Of a stretch of 37,001 bases of DNA, positions 26,610 to 33,727 are shown in pieces (within the stretch, counting starts at the first letter, position 1; each line of letters starts with the position of its first letter). The position numbers were made by a program, and so were the translations under genes. The notes under the pieces were generated by a model. It saw only the letters and a program-made list of their open reading frames with translations. It made no database searches and was not told the origin of the DNA. Origin of the DNA: G713 sp034717835 (lineage in GTDB: Bacteria; Chloroflexota; Anaerolineae; B4-G1; SLSP01); the NCBI GenBank assembly GCA_034717835.1, contig JAYELZ010000193.1, positions 1-37,001 of the forward strand, given 5' to 3'.

Positions 26610-28364
26610 TTATACGTCGGGCGTGACCAATTCGACCGCGTCGGGGAGTGCCTCTGGAATTTCATCAGCATAGAGGATCACGTACTGGTACCCTTGCTCG
26701 GTGAGAAACCGCTGCCGGTTCGCGCTGTACTCTTGATCAACCGTCTCCTGGCTGACGATGGAGTAAAAATAGGCGCGGCTACCATCTTTTTTCGGGCGCA
26801 AGATGCGACCCAGACGTTGTGCTTCTTCTTGCCGCGAACCAAAAGTGCCAGAAATCTGAATGCCCACGTTAGCGTCTGGCAAGTCAATGGCGAAGTTCGC
26901 CACCTTCGAGACCACCAGCGTGGAAATTTTGCCCTCACGGAACGCTTGGTAGAGTATCCGTCGCTCGCGGACAGTCGTCTTGCCCGTGATGATAGGATAA
27001 TCATAGCGGTTGGCCACCATATCCAGTTGCGCCAAATACATCCCCATGATGAGAATATGCTCCCCTTGATGATACTTGAGCAGCTCGTCCAAAATAGGCA
27101 GCTTGGCCGGACTTTGCGCCGCTATCGAGTATTGCCGTCGCCGCTCAGTGGTGACATACGTCAGCCGGCGTTCCTGCGAGAGCGGGACGCGCACCTCGCA
27201 GCAGATGGCGGGCGCGATCCAACCTCGATGCTCCAGGTCGCGCCAGGGCACATCATACTTCTTGGGGCCGATCAGCGAGAAGACATCTTCCTCGCGCCCA
27301 TCCTCGCGCACCAACGTCGCCGTCAAACCCAACCGGCGACGCGCCTGAATTTCCGCTGTGATGCGGAAGACTGGCGCCGGGAGCAAGTGTACCTCATCGT
27401 AGATAATCAAGCCCCAATTCGCCTCGTTGAAGAGGCCGAAGTGGGGGAATTCTTTTTCCAACGGCAGATTCTTTCCCCTAGTGCCTCGCTTGCGATAGGT
27501 GAGAATCTGATACGTACTCACGGTGACGGGACGGATTTCCTTGCAATCGCCGGTGTATTCTCCGATCATCTCTGGAGTCAGAGTGGTTTTATCCAAGAGC
27601 TCCTCCTGCCACTGGCGCACGGCCACCGTGTTGGGAGTGAGGATCAAGGTTTGGCATTGCGTCTTCTCCATTGCCGCCATCCCGACCATCGTTTTGCCGG
27701 CGCCGCAGGGCAAGACAATCACCCCGGAACCGCCCGCGGCTGAACCGCCGGCCCAGAAAACTTCGGCAGCTTGCTGTTGGTAGTCGCGAATTTTGAACTC
27801 GCCGCCGCTCACCATCTCCGCCAAGAGCTGGAAGTTCATCTCCGTGCCGCGCACATAGCCCACCAAGTCCGCAGCCGGATACCCGGCTTTGAGCAACGCT
27901 TGCTTGACGTGTCCGCGCCGCGAGGCCGGAACCTGGAACGTATGCGGCCCTAGCCGCTCCAAGAGGTAGGGCTTGAGATACCGGTTGCGCTCCAACTCCA
28001 TGAGTAGCAAGCTATCATCAGAGGTAAGCCGCAAGCGCGTGTGGTCTAACGGGTCACGAAGCAGACGTACCCGCCCGTAACGCGAGATCGCCTCGCGAAT
28101 CTCCACCCGGACGTTATCAGGGAGCGGATACTTGGAGAAACGCGCCAGTCCCTCCAAAATAGCGTCCGCGCTCAAACCGGCGGCGGCCGCATTCCAGAGC
28201 GAGAGTGAGGAGAGCCGATAAGTGTGGATGTATTCAGGGCTTTTCTCCAACTCGGCGAAGCGCGCCAAGTGATCGCGCGCCTCCTCGTAGAGCGGATTAT
28301 TCACTTCCAGAAGCACCGTCCGGTCCCCCTGTACAATCAATGGCGCTTCAGCATAATAATCCAT
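26610..28364 (-). CDS. xpb: XPB-family DNA repair helicase
   Basis: This SF2 helicase of 584 residues tracks 3' to 5' and in archaea and eukaryotes opens DNA for repair or transcription. I chose ATG 28364 because MDYYAEAPLIVQGDRTVLLEV matches the start of bacterial XPBs; TTG 28400 is possible, but it lies in a palindrome, and neither has a strong ribosome site. Numbered from the TTG (subtract 12 for the ATG): the N-terminal damage-recognition-like domain is 20-190. Walker A PCGAGKT is at 231-237, the DEVH box at 335-338, and the XPB-specific RED motif in LVREDGRE at 365-367. Motif VI is QRLGRILRPK at 528-537. It resembles mycobacterial XPB throughout. It leads a three-gene operon with two helicase-associated proteins. 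Archaeal Bax1 nuclease is not seen. Confidence 0.92.
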   Translation of the reverse strand: MDYYAEAPLIVQGDRTVLLEVNNPLYEEARDHLARFAELEKSPEYIHTYRLSSLSLWNAAAAGLSADAILEGLARFSKYPLPDNVRVEIREAISRYGRVRLLRDPLDHTRLRLTSDDSLLLMELERNRYLKPYLLERLGPHTFQVPASRRGHVKQALLKAGYPAADLVGYVRGTEMNFQLLAEMVSGGEFKIRDYQQQAAEVFWAGGSAAGGSGVIVLPCGAGKTMVGMAAMEKTQCQTLILTPNTVAVRQWQEELLDKTTLTPEMIGEYTGDCKEIRPVTVSTYQILTYRKRGTRGKNLPLEKEFPHFGLFNEANWGLIIYDEVHLLPAPVFRITAEIQARRRLGLTATLVREDGREEDVFSLIGPKKYDVPWRDLEHRGWIAPAICCEVRVPLSQERRLTYVTTERRRQYSIAAQSPAKLPILDELLKYHQGEHILIMGMYLAQLDMVANRYDYPIITGKTTVRERRILYQAFREGKISTLVVSKVANFAIDLPDANVGIQISGTFGSRQEEAQRLGRILRPKKDGSRAYFYSIVSQETVDQEYSANRQRFLTEQGYQYVILYADEIPEALPDAVELVTPDV

Positions 28365-28388
28365 AATCCGTAAGGATACCTGCTGAGA

Positions 28389-28468
28389 GGTAGTTGTCAA
28401 CTTTGCGCAAAAGAATGATCTTCGTGCAGCTGGAGTCTGCCGGAGCTCCAGCCAACTACCACAAGTTG
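28389..28468. repeat. Nested inverted repeats in the xpb-rlmN divergent region
   Basis: GGTAGTTG (28389-28396) pairs with CAACTACC (28453-28460). CAACTT (28398-28403) pairs with AAGTTG (28463-28468), and GCTGGAG (28429-28435) pairs with CTCCAGC (28446-28452). It is non-coding if xpb starts at 28364. It could be an operator-like site or a dispersed palindrome. Confidence 0.5.
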
Positions 28469-28504
28469 AATTCCCAGCCTTCTGTGAATAATGCGGCTTT
28501 GTGT

Positions 28505-28510
28505 TAGAAT
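28505..28510 (+). promoter_or_regulatory. Candidate rlmN -10 box
   Basis: TAGAAT within TTAGAATAATC; the same 11 bases occur at the rph promoter (30125-30135). There is no good -35. The rlmN start is 87 nt downstream of the box. Confidence 0.4.
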
Positions 28511-28597
28511 AATCTCACATATCCTATCAACATCATGTAAAAAGTGATTACTATCACGCAGGACGCCAAAACACTGTCAGACCCAAAGGATCCCTAA

Positions 28598-29641
28598 ATG
28601 GCCAAAATAAATCTATACGACTTAACCTTGCCGCAAATTGAGAAACTCCTAGCTAAATGGCGCCAACCCAGCTATCGCGCGCGTCAAATCTGGAGATGGC
28701 TCTACGAACATTTAGTCACCGATTTTTCCCAGATGAGCTCGCTCCCCAAAACTTTACGTGAGCAGTTGACCGCCAAGACAGAGCTCTACGTTCCCACGGT
28801 GCTGGCCCAGCAAACTTCCTTGAGCGGTGAAACACGCAAGGACCTCCTGAAGATGCCTTTCGGCGCCGAAGTTGAGGTGGTGCTGATGCGCTACATTGAT
28901 CGCCGCAGCGTTTGCATCTCCACTCAAGTAGGCTGCGCAATGGGTTGCAAGTTCTGCGCCACTGGTCAGATGGGCTTCAAGCGCGACTTGACCAGCGGAG
29001 AAATTGTCGCGCAGGTATTACACTTCCAACGCGAGCTGGCCCAACAAGAGCAACGTCTCTCCAACATCGTCTTCATGGGCATGGGTGAGCCGTTCATAAA
29101 CTACGATAACACGCTGGCGGCCGTGCGCCGTCTGATGCACCCTGACGGCTTGAACTTTGGGCAACGGCGCATGACTATCAGCACCGTAGGCATTGTGCCT
29201 GGCATCCGGCGCTTCACCGCAGAAGATATCCAAGTCCATCTGGCGGTCTCTCTCCATGCCGCGACGGATAACTTGCGCAGTCAACTCATGCCCGTCAATC
29301 GACGTTACGACCTAGACCAGGTTTTTATGGCCATTAGCGATTACATTGAGCAGACCAACCGGCGCGTCACCTTCGAGTGGAGCTTGATTAAAGGCATCAA
29401 CGATACCCCGGAACAAGCGGAGGCTTTGGCCGCGCGCTTGGAAGGCATGTTAGCCCACGTCAACCTCATCCCGCTCAATCCTACGGAGGGCTATTCCGGG
29501 CAACCCTCCCCCCCCGAACGGGTCGCAGCCTTCAGCACTATCTTGGAACGCAAACATATCTCACACACCACACGGATAGAACGTGGCCTGGGCATCAGGG
29601 CCGGTTGTGGTCAACTGCGTCGCCGAGTTAGGCAATCATAA
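28598..29641 (+). CDS. rlmN: 23S rRNA (adenine-2503-C2)-methyltransferase RlmN
   Basis: This 347-residue radical SAM enzyme methylates A2503 of 23S rRNA, and in many bacteria also A37 of some tRNAs, which supports decoding fidelity. The cluster-binding cysteines are C113, C117 and C120 in VGCAMGCKFCATGQMGF. The methyl-carrying cysteine near the end is in IRAGCGQL (C337). MGMGEPFINYDN and SLHAATDNLRSQLMPVNRRY are further family motifs. The ATG follows AAAGGA by 8 nt. The stop codon overlaps the first bases of the repeat box that begins the small-RNA region. Confidence 0.95.
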   Translation: MAKINLYDLTLPQIEKLLAKWRQPSYRARQIWRWLYEHLVTDFSQMSSLPKTLREQLTAKTELYVPTVLAQQTSLSGETRKDLLKMPFGAEVEVVLMRYIDRRSVCISTQVGCAMGCKFCATGQMGFKRDLTSGEIVAQVLHFQRELAQQEQRLSNIVFMGMGEPFINYDNTLAAVRRLMHPDGLNFGQRRMTISTVGIVPGIRRFTAEDIQVHLAVSLHAATDNLRSQLMPVNRRYDLDQVFMAISDYIEQTNRRVTFEWSLIKGINDTPEQAEALAARLEGMLAHVNLIPLNPTEGYSGQPSPPERVAAFSTILERKHISHTTRIERGLGIRAGCGQLRRRVRQS

Positions 29642-29665
29642 GGAAAGCGTCAGAATTCCGTCAAG
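29634..29665 (+). promoter_or_regulatory. Upstream box of small RNA 1 (11-bp-period repeats)
   Basis: Three units start at 29636, 29647 and 29658, exactly 11 bp apart: TCATAAGGAAA, GCGTCAGAATT and CCGTCAAG. The 32-bp box matches 29805-29836 at 27 of 32 positions. Direct repeats with an 11-bp step are the usual target of OmpR/PhoB-type response regulators. The box overlaps the rlmN stop codon. Confidence 0.6.
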
Positions 29666-29684
29666 CAAGCAGGGAATTAAACGC

Positions 29685-29690
29685 TATAAT
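29685..29690 (+). promoter_or_regulatory. -10 box of small RNA 1
   Basis: Perfect TATAAT, 19 nt after the repeat box. The lack of a TTGACA at the right distance agrees with an activator-dependent promoter. Confidence 0.6.
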
Positions 29691-29696
29691 GACTAT

Positions 29697-29770
29697 TGAA
29701 CAGGGTAAAGTTCATGAGATTCTCCTCCTTTTGATGAGGCCGGGACAAAAACCCGGCCTCTATTCATTTT
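29697..29770 (+). ncRNA. Predicted small RNA 1 with anti-Shine-Dalgarno core
   Basis: A transcript of about 74 nt is expected between the -10 box and the terminator. It carries GATTCTCCTCCTTTTGAT at 29718-29735, directly abutting the terminator stem. CTCCTCCTT is complementary to AAGGAGGAG, an ideal ribosome site. A second unit with the same design follows. No conserved reading frame is found: the only small ORF on this strand (ATGAGATTC...) has 6 codons and is not kept in the second copy. Ends are predictions. Confidence 0.55.
29736..29770 (+). terminator. Intrinsic terminator of small RNA 1
   Basis: GAGGCCGGG (29736-29744) pairs perfectly with CCCGGCCTC (29752-29760) around a 7-nt A-rich loop, followed by TATTCATTTT. 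Confidence 0.85.
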
Positions 29771-29804
29771 GGCGCAACCTCAGTTTCTTCCTCAACATTT
29801 AGAG

Positions 29805-29836
29805 AGTCGTAAGAAAATCGTCAGGATTCCGTCAAG
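29805..29836 (+). promoter_or_regulatory. Upstream box of small RNA 2 (11-bp-period repeats)
   Basis: Units at 29807, 29818 and 29829: TCGTAAGAAAA, TCGTCAGGATT and CCGTCAAG. Five differences from the box at 29634-29665, with identical spacing. Confidence 0.6.
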
Positions 29837-29856
29837 TATAAATATGCGACTACCGT

Positions 29857-29862
29857 TATACT
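29857..29862 (+). promoter_or_regulatory. -10 box of small RNA 2
   Basis: TATACT, 20 nt after the repeat box, matching the position of TATAAT in unit 1 to within 1 nt. Confidence 0.55.
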
Positions 29863-29868
29863 AATAAA

Positions 29869-29955
29869 CGAGTTAGAGCTTAGGGTTAATTGCTAAGTTT
29901 GATTCTCCTCCTTCTGATAGCCGGAGGCTGAGGGACCAGCCTCCGGCTAAATTTG
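29869..29955 (+). ncRNA. Predicted small RNA 2 with anti-Shine-Dalgarno core
   Basis: A transcript of about 87 nt is expected. The core GATTCTCCTCCTTCTGAT (29901-29918) differs from unit 1 at one base and again directly abuts the terminator stem. The 5' part differs in sequence from unit 1. Ends are predictions from the -10 box and the hairpin. Confidence 0.55.
29919..29955 (+). terminator. Terminator-like hairpin of small RNA 2
   Basis: AGCCGGAGGCT (29919-29929) pairs perfectly with AGCCTCCGGCT (29938-29948) around an 8-nt loop, followed by AAATTTG. The stem sequence is unrelated to that of unit 1, but the fold is kept. The T-run is short. Confidence 0.7.
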
Positions 29956-30033
29956 TAGCTATCCTCCGCAAATTTCCGTTACAATCATTCACTACGTTGC
30001 ATTGTTCAGTGGGAAACCACCCGAACACTCTCT

Positions 30034-30051
30034 AGCGGCGTATTTGCCGCT
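30034..30051. repeat. Small perfect hairpin upstream of rph
   Basis: AGCGGC-GTATTT-GCCGCT. It lies between the small RNAs and the rph promoter in an otherwise featureless stretch (29956-30103). No T-run follows, so its role is unclear. Confidence 0.45.
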
Positions 30052-30103
30052 GCTGCTCGCGCTCTCACATCCAGCTGGAAAATATAAGCCGGACTAAATG
30101 CCC

Positions 30104-30131
30104 TTGACAATACTTCTCCTCTGCTTAGAAT
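30104..30131 (+). promoter_or_regulatory. Strong sigma-70-type promoter of rph
   Basis: TTGACA (30104-30109), 16-nt spacer, TAGAAT (30126-30131). The rph start codon is 33 nt downstream of the -10. Confidence 0.75.
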
Positions 30132-30164
30132 AATCAGGTTAAATGGACTAGAAAGGAGCTCCCT

Positions 30165-30887
30165 ATGCGTCAAGCTGGCCGCGCTACGCAACAACTTCGA
30201 CCGGTAAGCATTGAACTCGCGCCGCTTAAATACCCTGAAGGTTCTACCCTGATTAGAATGGGTAACACCTGGGTGCTCTGTGCCATCACTGTGCAGCACG
30301 GGGTCCCCCGTTGGCGGCAGGGAACTGGTCAGGGTTGGCTGACGGCAGAATACGCCTTGCTACCGCGTTCCACCCAGGAACGCACCTCGCGCCAGCATAT
30401 CCAGGGCGGGCGTGCCCAGGAAATCCGCCGTCTCATTGGACGCAGCCTGCGCCGGGCCGTGGATTTTTCATTGCTGCATGAACGGACTATCTTGGTGGAT
30501 TGCGACGTGCTCCAAGCCGATGGGGGCACACGTACCGCTGCGATTACTGGTGGTTACGTGGCCGTCGCGCTGGCGATTAACCAGCTACTGGTGCAGGGGA
30601 AGGTTCCTCCGGCAACGTTAAAGGAGCCGCTGGCCGCGGTCAGCGCCGGTATCGTAAATGGTGAATTGCTCCTGGACTTGGATTACAGCGAGGATTCGCA
30701 AGCGCAAGTTGATCTTAACGTGGTAATGGATGCGGACGGCGGCTTGATTGAGGTACAGGGCACCGCTGAGGGTGCCGCCATCCCTCGCGCACGCTTTGAC
30801 GAGCTCTTAACTCTGACCGCTACTGGGGTGCAAACCTTAATTCGTTTACAACGAGAAGTTTTAGCCACAGTGGGAGTTGAATTTTGA
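30165..30887 (+). CDS. rph: Ribonuclease PH
   Basis: This 240-residue phosphorolytic 3'-5' exoribonuclease trims the 3' ends of tRNA precursors using phosphate. It has the full RNase PH fold: RQAGRATQQLRPVSIE at the start, ERTSRQHIQGGRAQEIRRLIGRSLR in the phosphate-binding region, and VDCDVLQADGGTRTAAITGGYVA, the classical signature. Near the end is DLDYSEDSQAQVDLNVVM with the catalytic acidic pair. AAAGGAG precedes the ATG by 6 nt. The stop TGA overlaps the TTG start of the next gene, so the two are probably translationally coupled. Confidence 0.95.
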   Translation: MRQAGRATQQLRPVSIELAPLKYPEGSTLIRMGNTWVLCAITVQHGVPRWRQGTGQGWLTAEYALLPRSTQERTSRQHIQGGRAQEIRRLIGRSLRRAVDFSLLHERTILVDCDVLQADGGTRTAAITGGYVAVALAINQLLVQGKVPPATLKEPLAAVSAGIVNGELLLDLDYSEDSQAQVDLNVVMDADGGLIEVQGTAEGAAIPRARFDELLTLTATGVQTLIRLQREVLATVGVEF

Positions 30888-32239
30888 CCTCACGACAGCG
30901 GTGGATTCTGGGATTGTTGACCGTCGTGCTCCTCGGAGTAGTGAGCACGCTAGGTGGGGTAATTTGGACGACTTCCCAGAAGATGACCTCAGTTTCCCTG
31001 CTCCCCACGCCCACCCGGCGTCCTACGGTAATACCTTCGCCTACCCCCTCGCCGCACCCCTCACCCACTCCGACCCCATTTTTCGCTACCGGGCAAGCTG
31101 GCGAGATTGCGCGTGACGTGGCCGCCGCCCGCGAATTGCTCCCCCGTTGGGAGACCCCGCTAACTTTCGTCAATACCTATGATTTAAGTGTAGTTCTTTA
31201 CCGGCGTTTCCAAGAAGATCCTCCCTTCCCACTTTCCTCCCAACTGACCCTCCAGGCGTTAGGACTTTGGCCGCTTGATAGCTTATCGCCGGACCCGGTG
31301 GTGCAAGCTCAAAAAGTCGCCGCGCTCTACTCCCCTACCGATGAGCAGATCTATCTGCGCCGCGATTGGACTGGCTCGGCAGAGGTCGTGGCCGCGCAAG
31401 TCGCCTATGGCTATGCTCAAGCACTCCCCGAACAACATGGCAATCTCCCCCGCTTGCGAGAGGAACCCAGTTCCCTTGATCGACGGTTAGCTCTGGAAGC
31501 TGTCGCCGCAGGAGATGCCTGGATAACTTTTGCGCGATATGCTGGCCAAGCCGTGACCGCCGAGCCGCCGAAGACGCTGCTGGACACCCTGCCGGTTTGG
31601 CCGGCAGGCACGCCGTTGGTAACACAACTCAACCAACTGCCCTGGGAGATCGGGCAGCAGTTCGCGGCGACGCTCTACCGTGCAGAGGGATTTGCGGCGC
31701 TGGATGAGGTTTTACGGCGTCCTCCACACACCACCGAGCAATTACTCCATCCAGCCGAGTACCAAGAATATGGAGATTTTGTGGCCTTTGACCCGCTGGA
31801 GCCAGCGATCACCCACGGCTGGAATCCGGCTCATACGGAGACGGTGGGCCAAGCCGTGATGCGCTTCGCGCTGGATCAATGGAGCACTGTGCCGCTGACC
31901 AGCACCACGGCGGAAGGTTGGAACGGTGATCTACTGCAACTTTGGCTGGGGCCGCAGAATAAGAAGGTCGTGCTCTGGCAAACGGCCTGGGATTCGCGCC
32001 TTCAAGCCATGAATTTTGATCAGGAGGTGTCTAAGTTACTGCCCCACCAAGTACGTGACCTCACAACGGTGAGTTCGCGGCCAGCAGGCTTGCCATCCGG
32101 GACGTGGTGGGCTAACCGTTGGGGGGCCGCTTTTGTTTACCGTTATTTCGACCATGTCTGGTTGGTCTGGGGTGACGATGCCACTCTGGTGGCGGACGTG
32201 GCAACGGCTATCTCGCGGGTGCGCAGTGTCCAAAAGTGA
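30884..32239 (+). CDS. Membrane-anchored peptidase-like protein with degenerate active site
   Basis: This 451-residue protein starts at TTG 30884, sharing TTGA with the rph stop. One N-terminal helix (about 8-28, ILGLLTVVLLGVVSTLGGVIW) is followed by a Pro/Ser/Thr linker (about 40-66, PTPTRRPTVIPSPTPSPHPS) and a large extracytoplasmic domain. The order of motifs matches Chloroflexi proteins that I recall as HExxH metallopeptidase-like: VAAQVAYGYAQALPEQHGNL, DRRLALEAVAAGDA, TEQLLHPAEYQEYGD, and GWNGDLLQLWLGPQNKKVVLWQTAWDS. Where relatives have AHEYTHALQDQHF, this protein has AQVAYGYAQALPEQH, so both zinc histidines and the glutamate are missing. It is probably an inactive peptidase-like domain used for binding. 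The family assignment is from memory. Confidence 0.6.
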   Translation: MTSRQRWILGLLTVVLLGVVSTLGGVIWTTSQKMTSVSLLPTPTRRPTVIPSPTPSPHPSPTPTPFFATGQAGEIARDVAAARELLPRWETPLTFVNTYDLSVVLYRRFQEDPPFPLSSQLTLQALGLWPLDSLSPDPVVQAQKVAALYSPTDEQIYLRRDWTGSAEVVAAQVAYGYAQALPEQHGNLPRLREEPSSLDRRLALEAVAAGDAWITFARYAGQAVTAEPPKTLLDTLPVWPAGTPLVTQLNQLPWEIGQQFAATLYRAEGFAALDEVLRRPPHTTEQLLHPAEYQEYGDFVAFDPLEPAITHGWNPAHTETVGQAVMRFALDQWSTVPLTSTTAEGWNGDLLQLWLGPQNKKVVLWQTAWDSRLQAMNFDQEVSKLLPHQVRDLTTVSSRPAGLPSGTWWANRWGAAFVYRYFDHVWLVWGDDATLVADVATAISRVRSVQK

Positions 32240-32879
32240 ACGTTGTACCCACCAATGGCTTTGGTACCTGGCGTTAGCAGGATTAAGCGTTGGTTCCTGG
32301 ACCGTCTGGACATTGACTGGACGCTTCAATGCCCAGCTACACACCACGCCAGAGCAACTGCCCACTCAACCAGTAGCCATTGTCTTTGGAGCCGGTTATT
32401 GGCCTAACGGCGCGCTCAGTGATATTTTGCGGGATAGATTGGCGGCTGCCGCCACACTTTACCAGGCGGGGCGCGTACAAAAGATACTCGTCAGCGGAGA
32501 TAATCGCGTGGTGGAATACAATGAACCGGAGAAGATGCTGGCTTACTTGCTAGAGCAGGATATCCCGCGCGCAGACATCATCTTGGATTACGCCGGACGG
32601 CGCACCTACGATACTTGCTATCGCGCCCGTGATATTTTCCAGGTGGATAGCGTGGTGCTCGTCACCCAGCGTTACCACCTGCCGCGCGCACTCTACACCT
32701 GTCAAACCCTGGGGCTGGAGGCGGAAGGCTACGTAGCCGACCGCGTGCCCTACGTCCACCTGCGCCGGTACCAGTGGCGGGAAGTCCCCGCGCTCTGGCG
32801 CTCCTGGTGGGATTTGCACGTGGCTAAAACTGTGCCCGTCTTGGGTGAACCGCTCCCCATCTTTGCTGCGAAGTTCTGA
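32226..32879 (+). CDS. SanA/YdcF-type DUF218 membrane protein
   Basis: A protein of about 217 residues if it starts at GTG 32226, which overlaps the previous gene by 14 nt; earlier in-frame starts would lie deep inside that gene. One N-terminal helix (LWYLALAGLSVGSWTVWTL) is followed by a DUF218 domain. Its motifs are AIVFGAGYWPNGALSDILRDRLAAAATLYQAG, ILVSGDN, YNEPEKMLAYLL, GRRTYDTCYRARDIF and LVTQRYHLPRALY. SanA proteins affect envelope permeability and vancomycin exclusion in enterobacteria; the reaction is unknown. It forms an apparent operon with rph and the peptidase-like gene. Confidence 0.85.
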   Translation: MSKSERCTHQWLWYLALAGLSVGSWTVWTLTGRFNAQLHTTPEQLPTQPVAIVFGAGYWPNGALSDILRDRLAAAATLYQAGRVQKILVSGDNRVVEYNEPEKMLAYLLEQDIPRADIILDYAGRRTYDTCYRARDIFQVDSVVLVTQRYHLPRALYTCQTLGLEAEGYVADRVPYVHLRRYQWREVPALWRSWWDLHVAKTVPVLGEPLPIFAAKF

Positions 32880-32892
32880 GAGATTACGCACT

Positions 32893-32966
32893 GACTAACG
32901 ACTACCCGACTACCCGACTACCCGACCAAAGACTACTTGACTAAAGACTACCTGACTAATCAACTA
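32893..32966 (+). repeat. GAC-anchored 7/8-bp array before the HD-domain gene
   Basis: GAC occurs at 32893, 32900, 32908, 32916, 32924, 32931, 32939, 32946 and 32954 (steps of 7 or 8), mostly as GACTA. The array ends immediately before the AAAGGAG ribosome site of the next gene. Confidence 0.9.
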
Positions 32967-32981
32967 ACCAAAGGAGAAAAC

Positions 32982-33572
32982 ATGTGGCCTACACGTGAAG
33001 AAGCTTATCAACTACTCACCAAATACACCAAAAATCCGCATTTAATCAACCACGCGCTGGCGGTAGAAGCGGCGATGCGCGCCTATGCACCGCGTTTTGA
33101 GGGCGATGTAGAGAAATGGGGCATCGTGGGTTTGATCCACGACTTTGAATATGATCGCTATCCTGACGAGCACCCCGCGAAAGGCACCGAGATTCTCCGC
33201 GAGCTAGGGATGCCTAAAGAGTTGATTCGTGGCGTGCAAGCGCACGCTCCTTACCTCACCGGCGTCACCCCGGAGACCCCGATGGAGAAAGCGATTTACG
33301 CGGTCGACGAGCTGACCGGGCTAATTGTCGCCGTGGCCCTGGTGCGCCCCTCACGTTCCATCTATGATGTCAAAGTGCGTTCCGTGAAGAAAAAGTGGCG
33401 CAGCCGTGCTTTTGCGGCCGGCGTCAAGCGCGAGGATATCGAGGAGGGCGCGGAAATGCTGGGTGTCCCGTTAGCTGAACATATCGGCATTGTCCTGGCA
33501 GCCATGCAAGGTATCGCGGCCGATTTGGGGTTGGCGGGAAAAAAGAGTGGCGAGTTAGCAGCTAGCAGTTGA
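32982..33572 (+). CDS. HD-domain phosphohydrolase-like protein
   Basis: This 196-residue protein starts at ATG 32982, 5 nt after AAAGGAG (32970-32976). An upstream in-frame start at 32937 would translate the repeat array. The HD metal site is visible: H24 in NHALAVEAAMR, H53-D54 in GLIHDFEYDRYPDEHP, H88 in QAHAPYL and D109 in AVDELTGL. The pattern fits the small HDIG-type proteins that act as phosphohydrolases on nucleotides or unknown substrates; the true substrate cannot be read from the sequence. The C-terminus (LAGKKSGELAASS) looks like an added low-complexity tail. The gene is followed 155 bp later by glgA. Confidence 0.82.
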   Translation: MWPTREEAYQLLTKYTKNPHLINHALAVEAAMRAYAPRFEGDVEKWGIVGLIHDFEYDRYPDEHPAKGTEILRELGMPKELIRGVQAHAPYLTGVTPETPMEKAIYAVDELTGLIVAVALVRPSRSIYDVKVRSVKKKWRSRAFAAGVKREDIEEGAEMLGVPLAEHIGIVLAAMQGIAADLGLAGKKSGELAASS

Positions 33573-33672
33573 AAGTTGATGCGCCGGTAAAAGAGCAAAC
33601 TCGCGCGGCGGGGATGATGATCCCGCAATAATGAAAATGCTGCACTCACGCTAACACCTGGGTCTGGCAACA

Positions 33673-33707
33673 GACTTTTAACTTTTGACTTTTGACTTTT
33701 GACTTAT
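33673..33707 (+). repeat. GAC-anchored heptamer array before glgA
   Basis: GACTTTT, AACTTTT, GACTTTT, GACTTTT and GACTTAT at exact 7-bp steps (33673, 33680, 33687, 33694, 33701). It ends just before the glgA ribosome site (AGAGGAG, 33711-33717). Confidence 0.85.
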
Positions 33708-33727
33708 CCTCAGAGGAGTAAGCAGTT

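Noticed and set aside
29686..29730. A 12-codon minus-strand ORF (MNFTLFNSHYSV) behind a perfect AAGGAGGAG inside small RNA unit 1
   Set aside because: In unit 2 the same ribosome-site-like sequence is not followed by a start codon, and promoter and terminator order fit only the plus strand. The apparent ribosome site is the complement of the anti-SD core.
31588..31606. Palindrome CTGCCGGTTTGGCCGGCAG
   Set aside because: It lies inside the coding sequence of the peptidase-like gene and is explained by codons for LPVWPAG; no copy elsewhere was noticed.
33608..33626. Hairpin GCGGGGAT-GATG-ATCCCGC after the HD gene as a terminator
   Set aside because: The stem is imperfect and no T-run follows, so there is not enough support.
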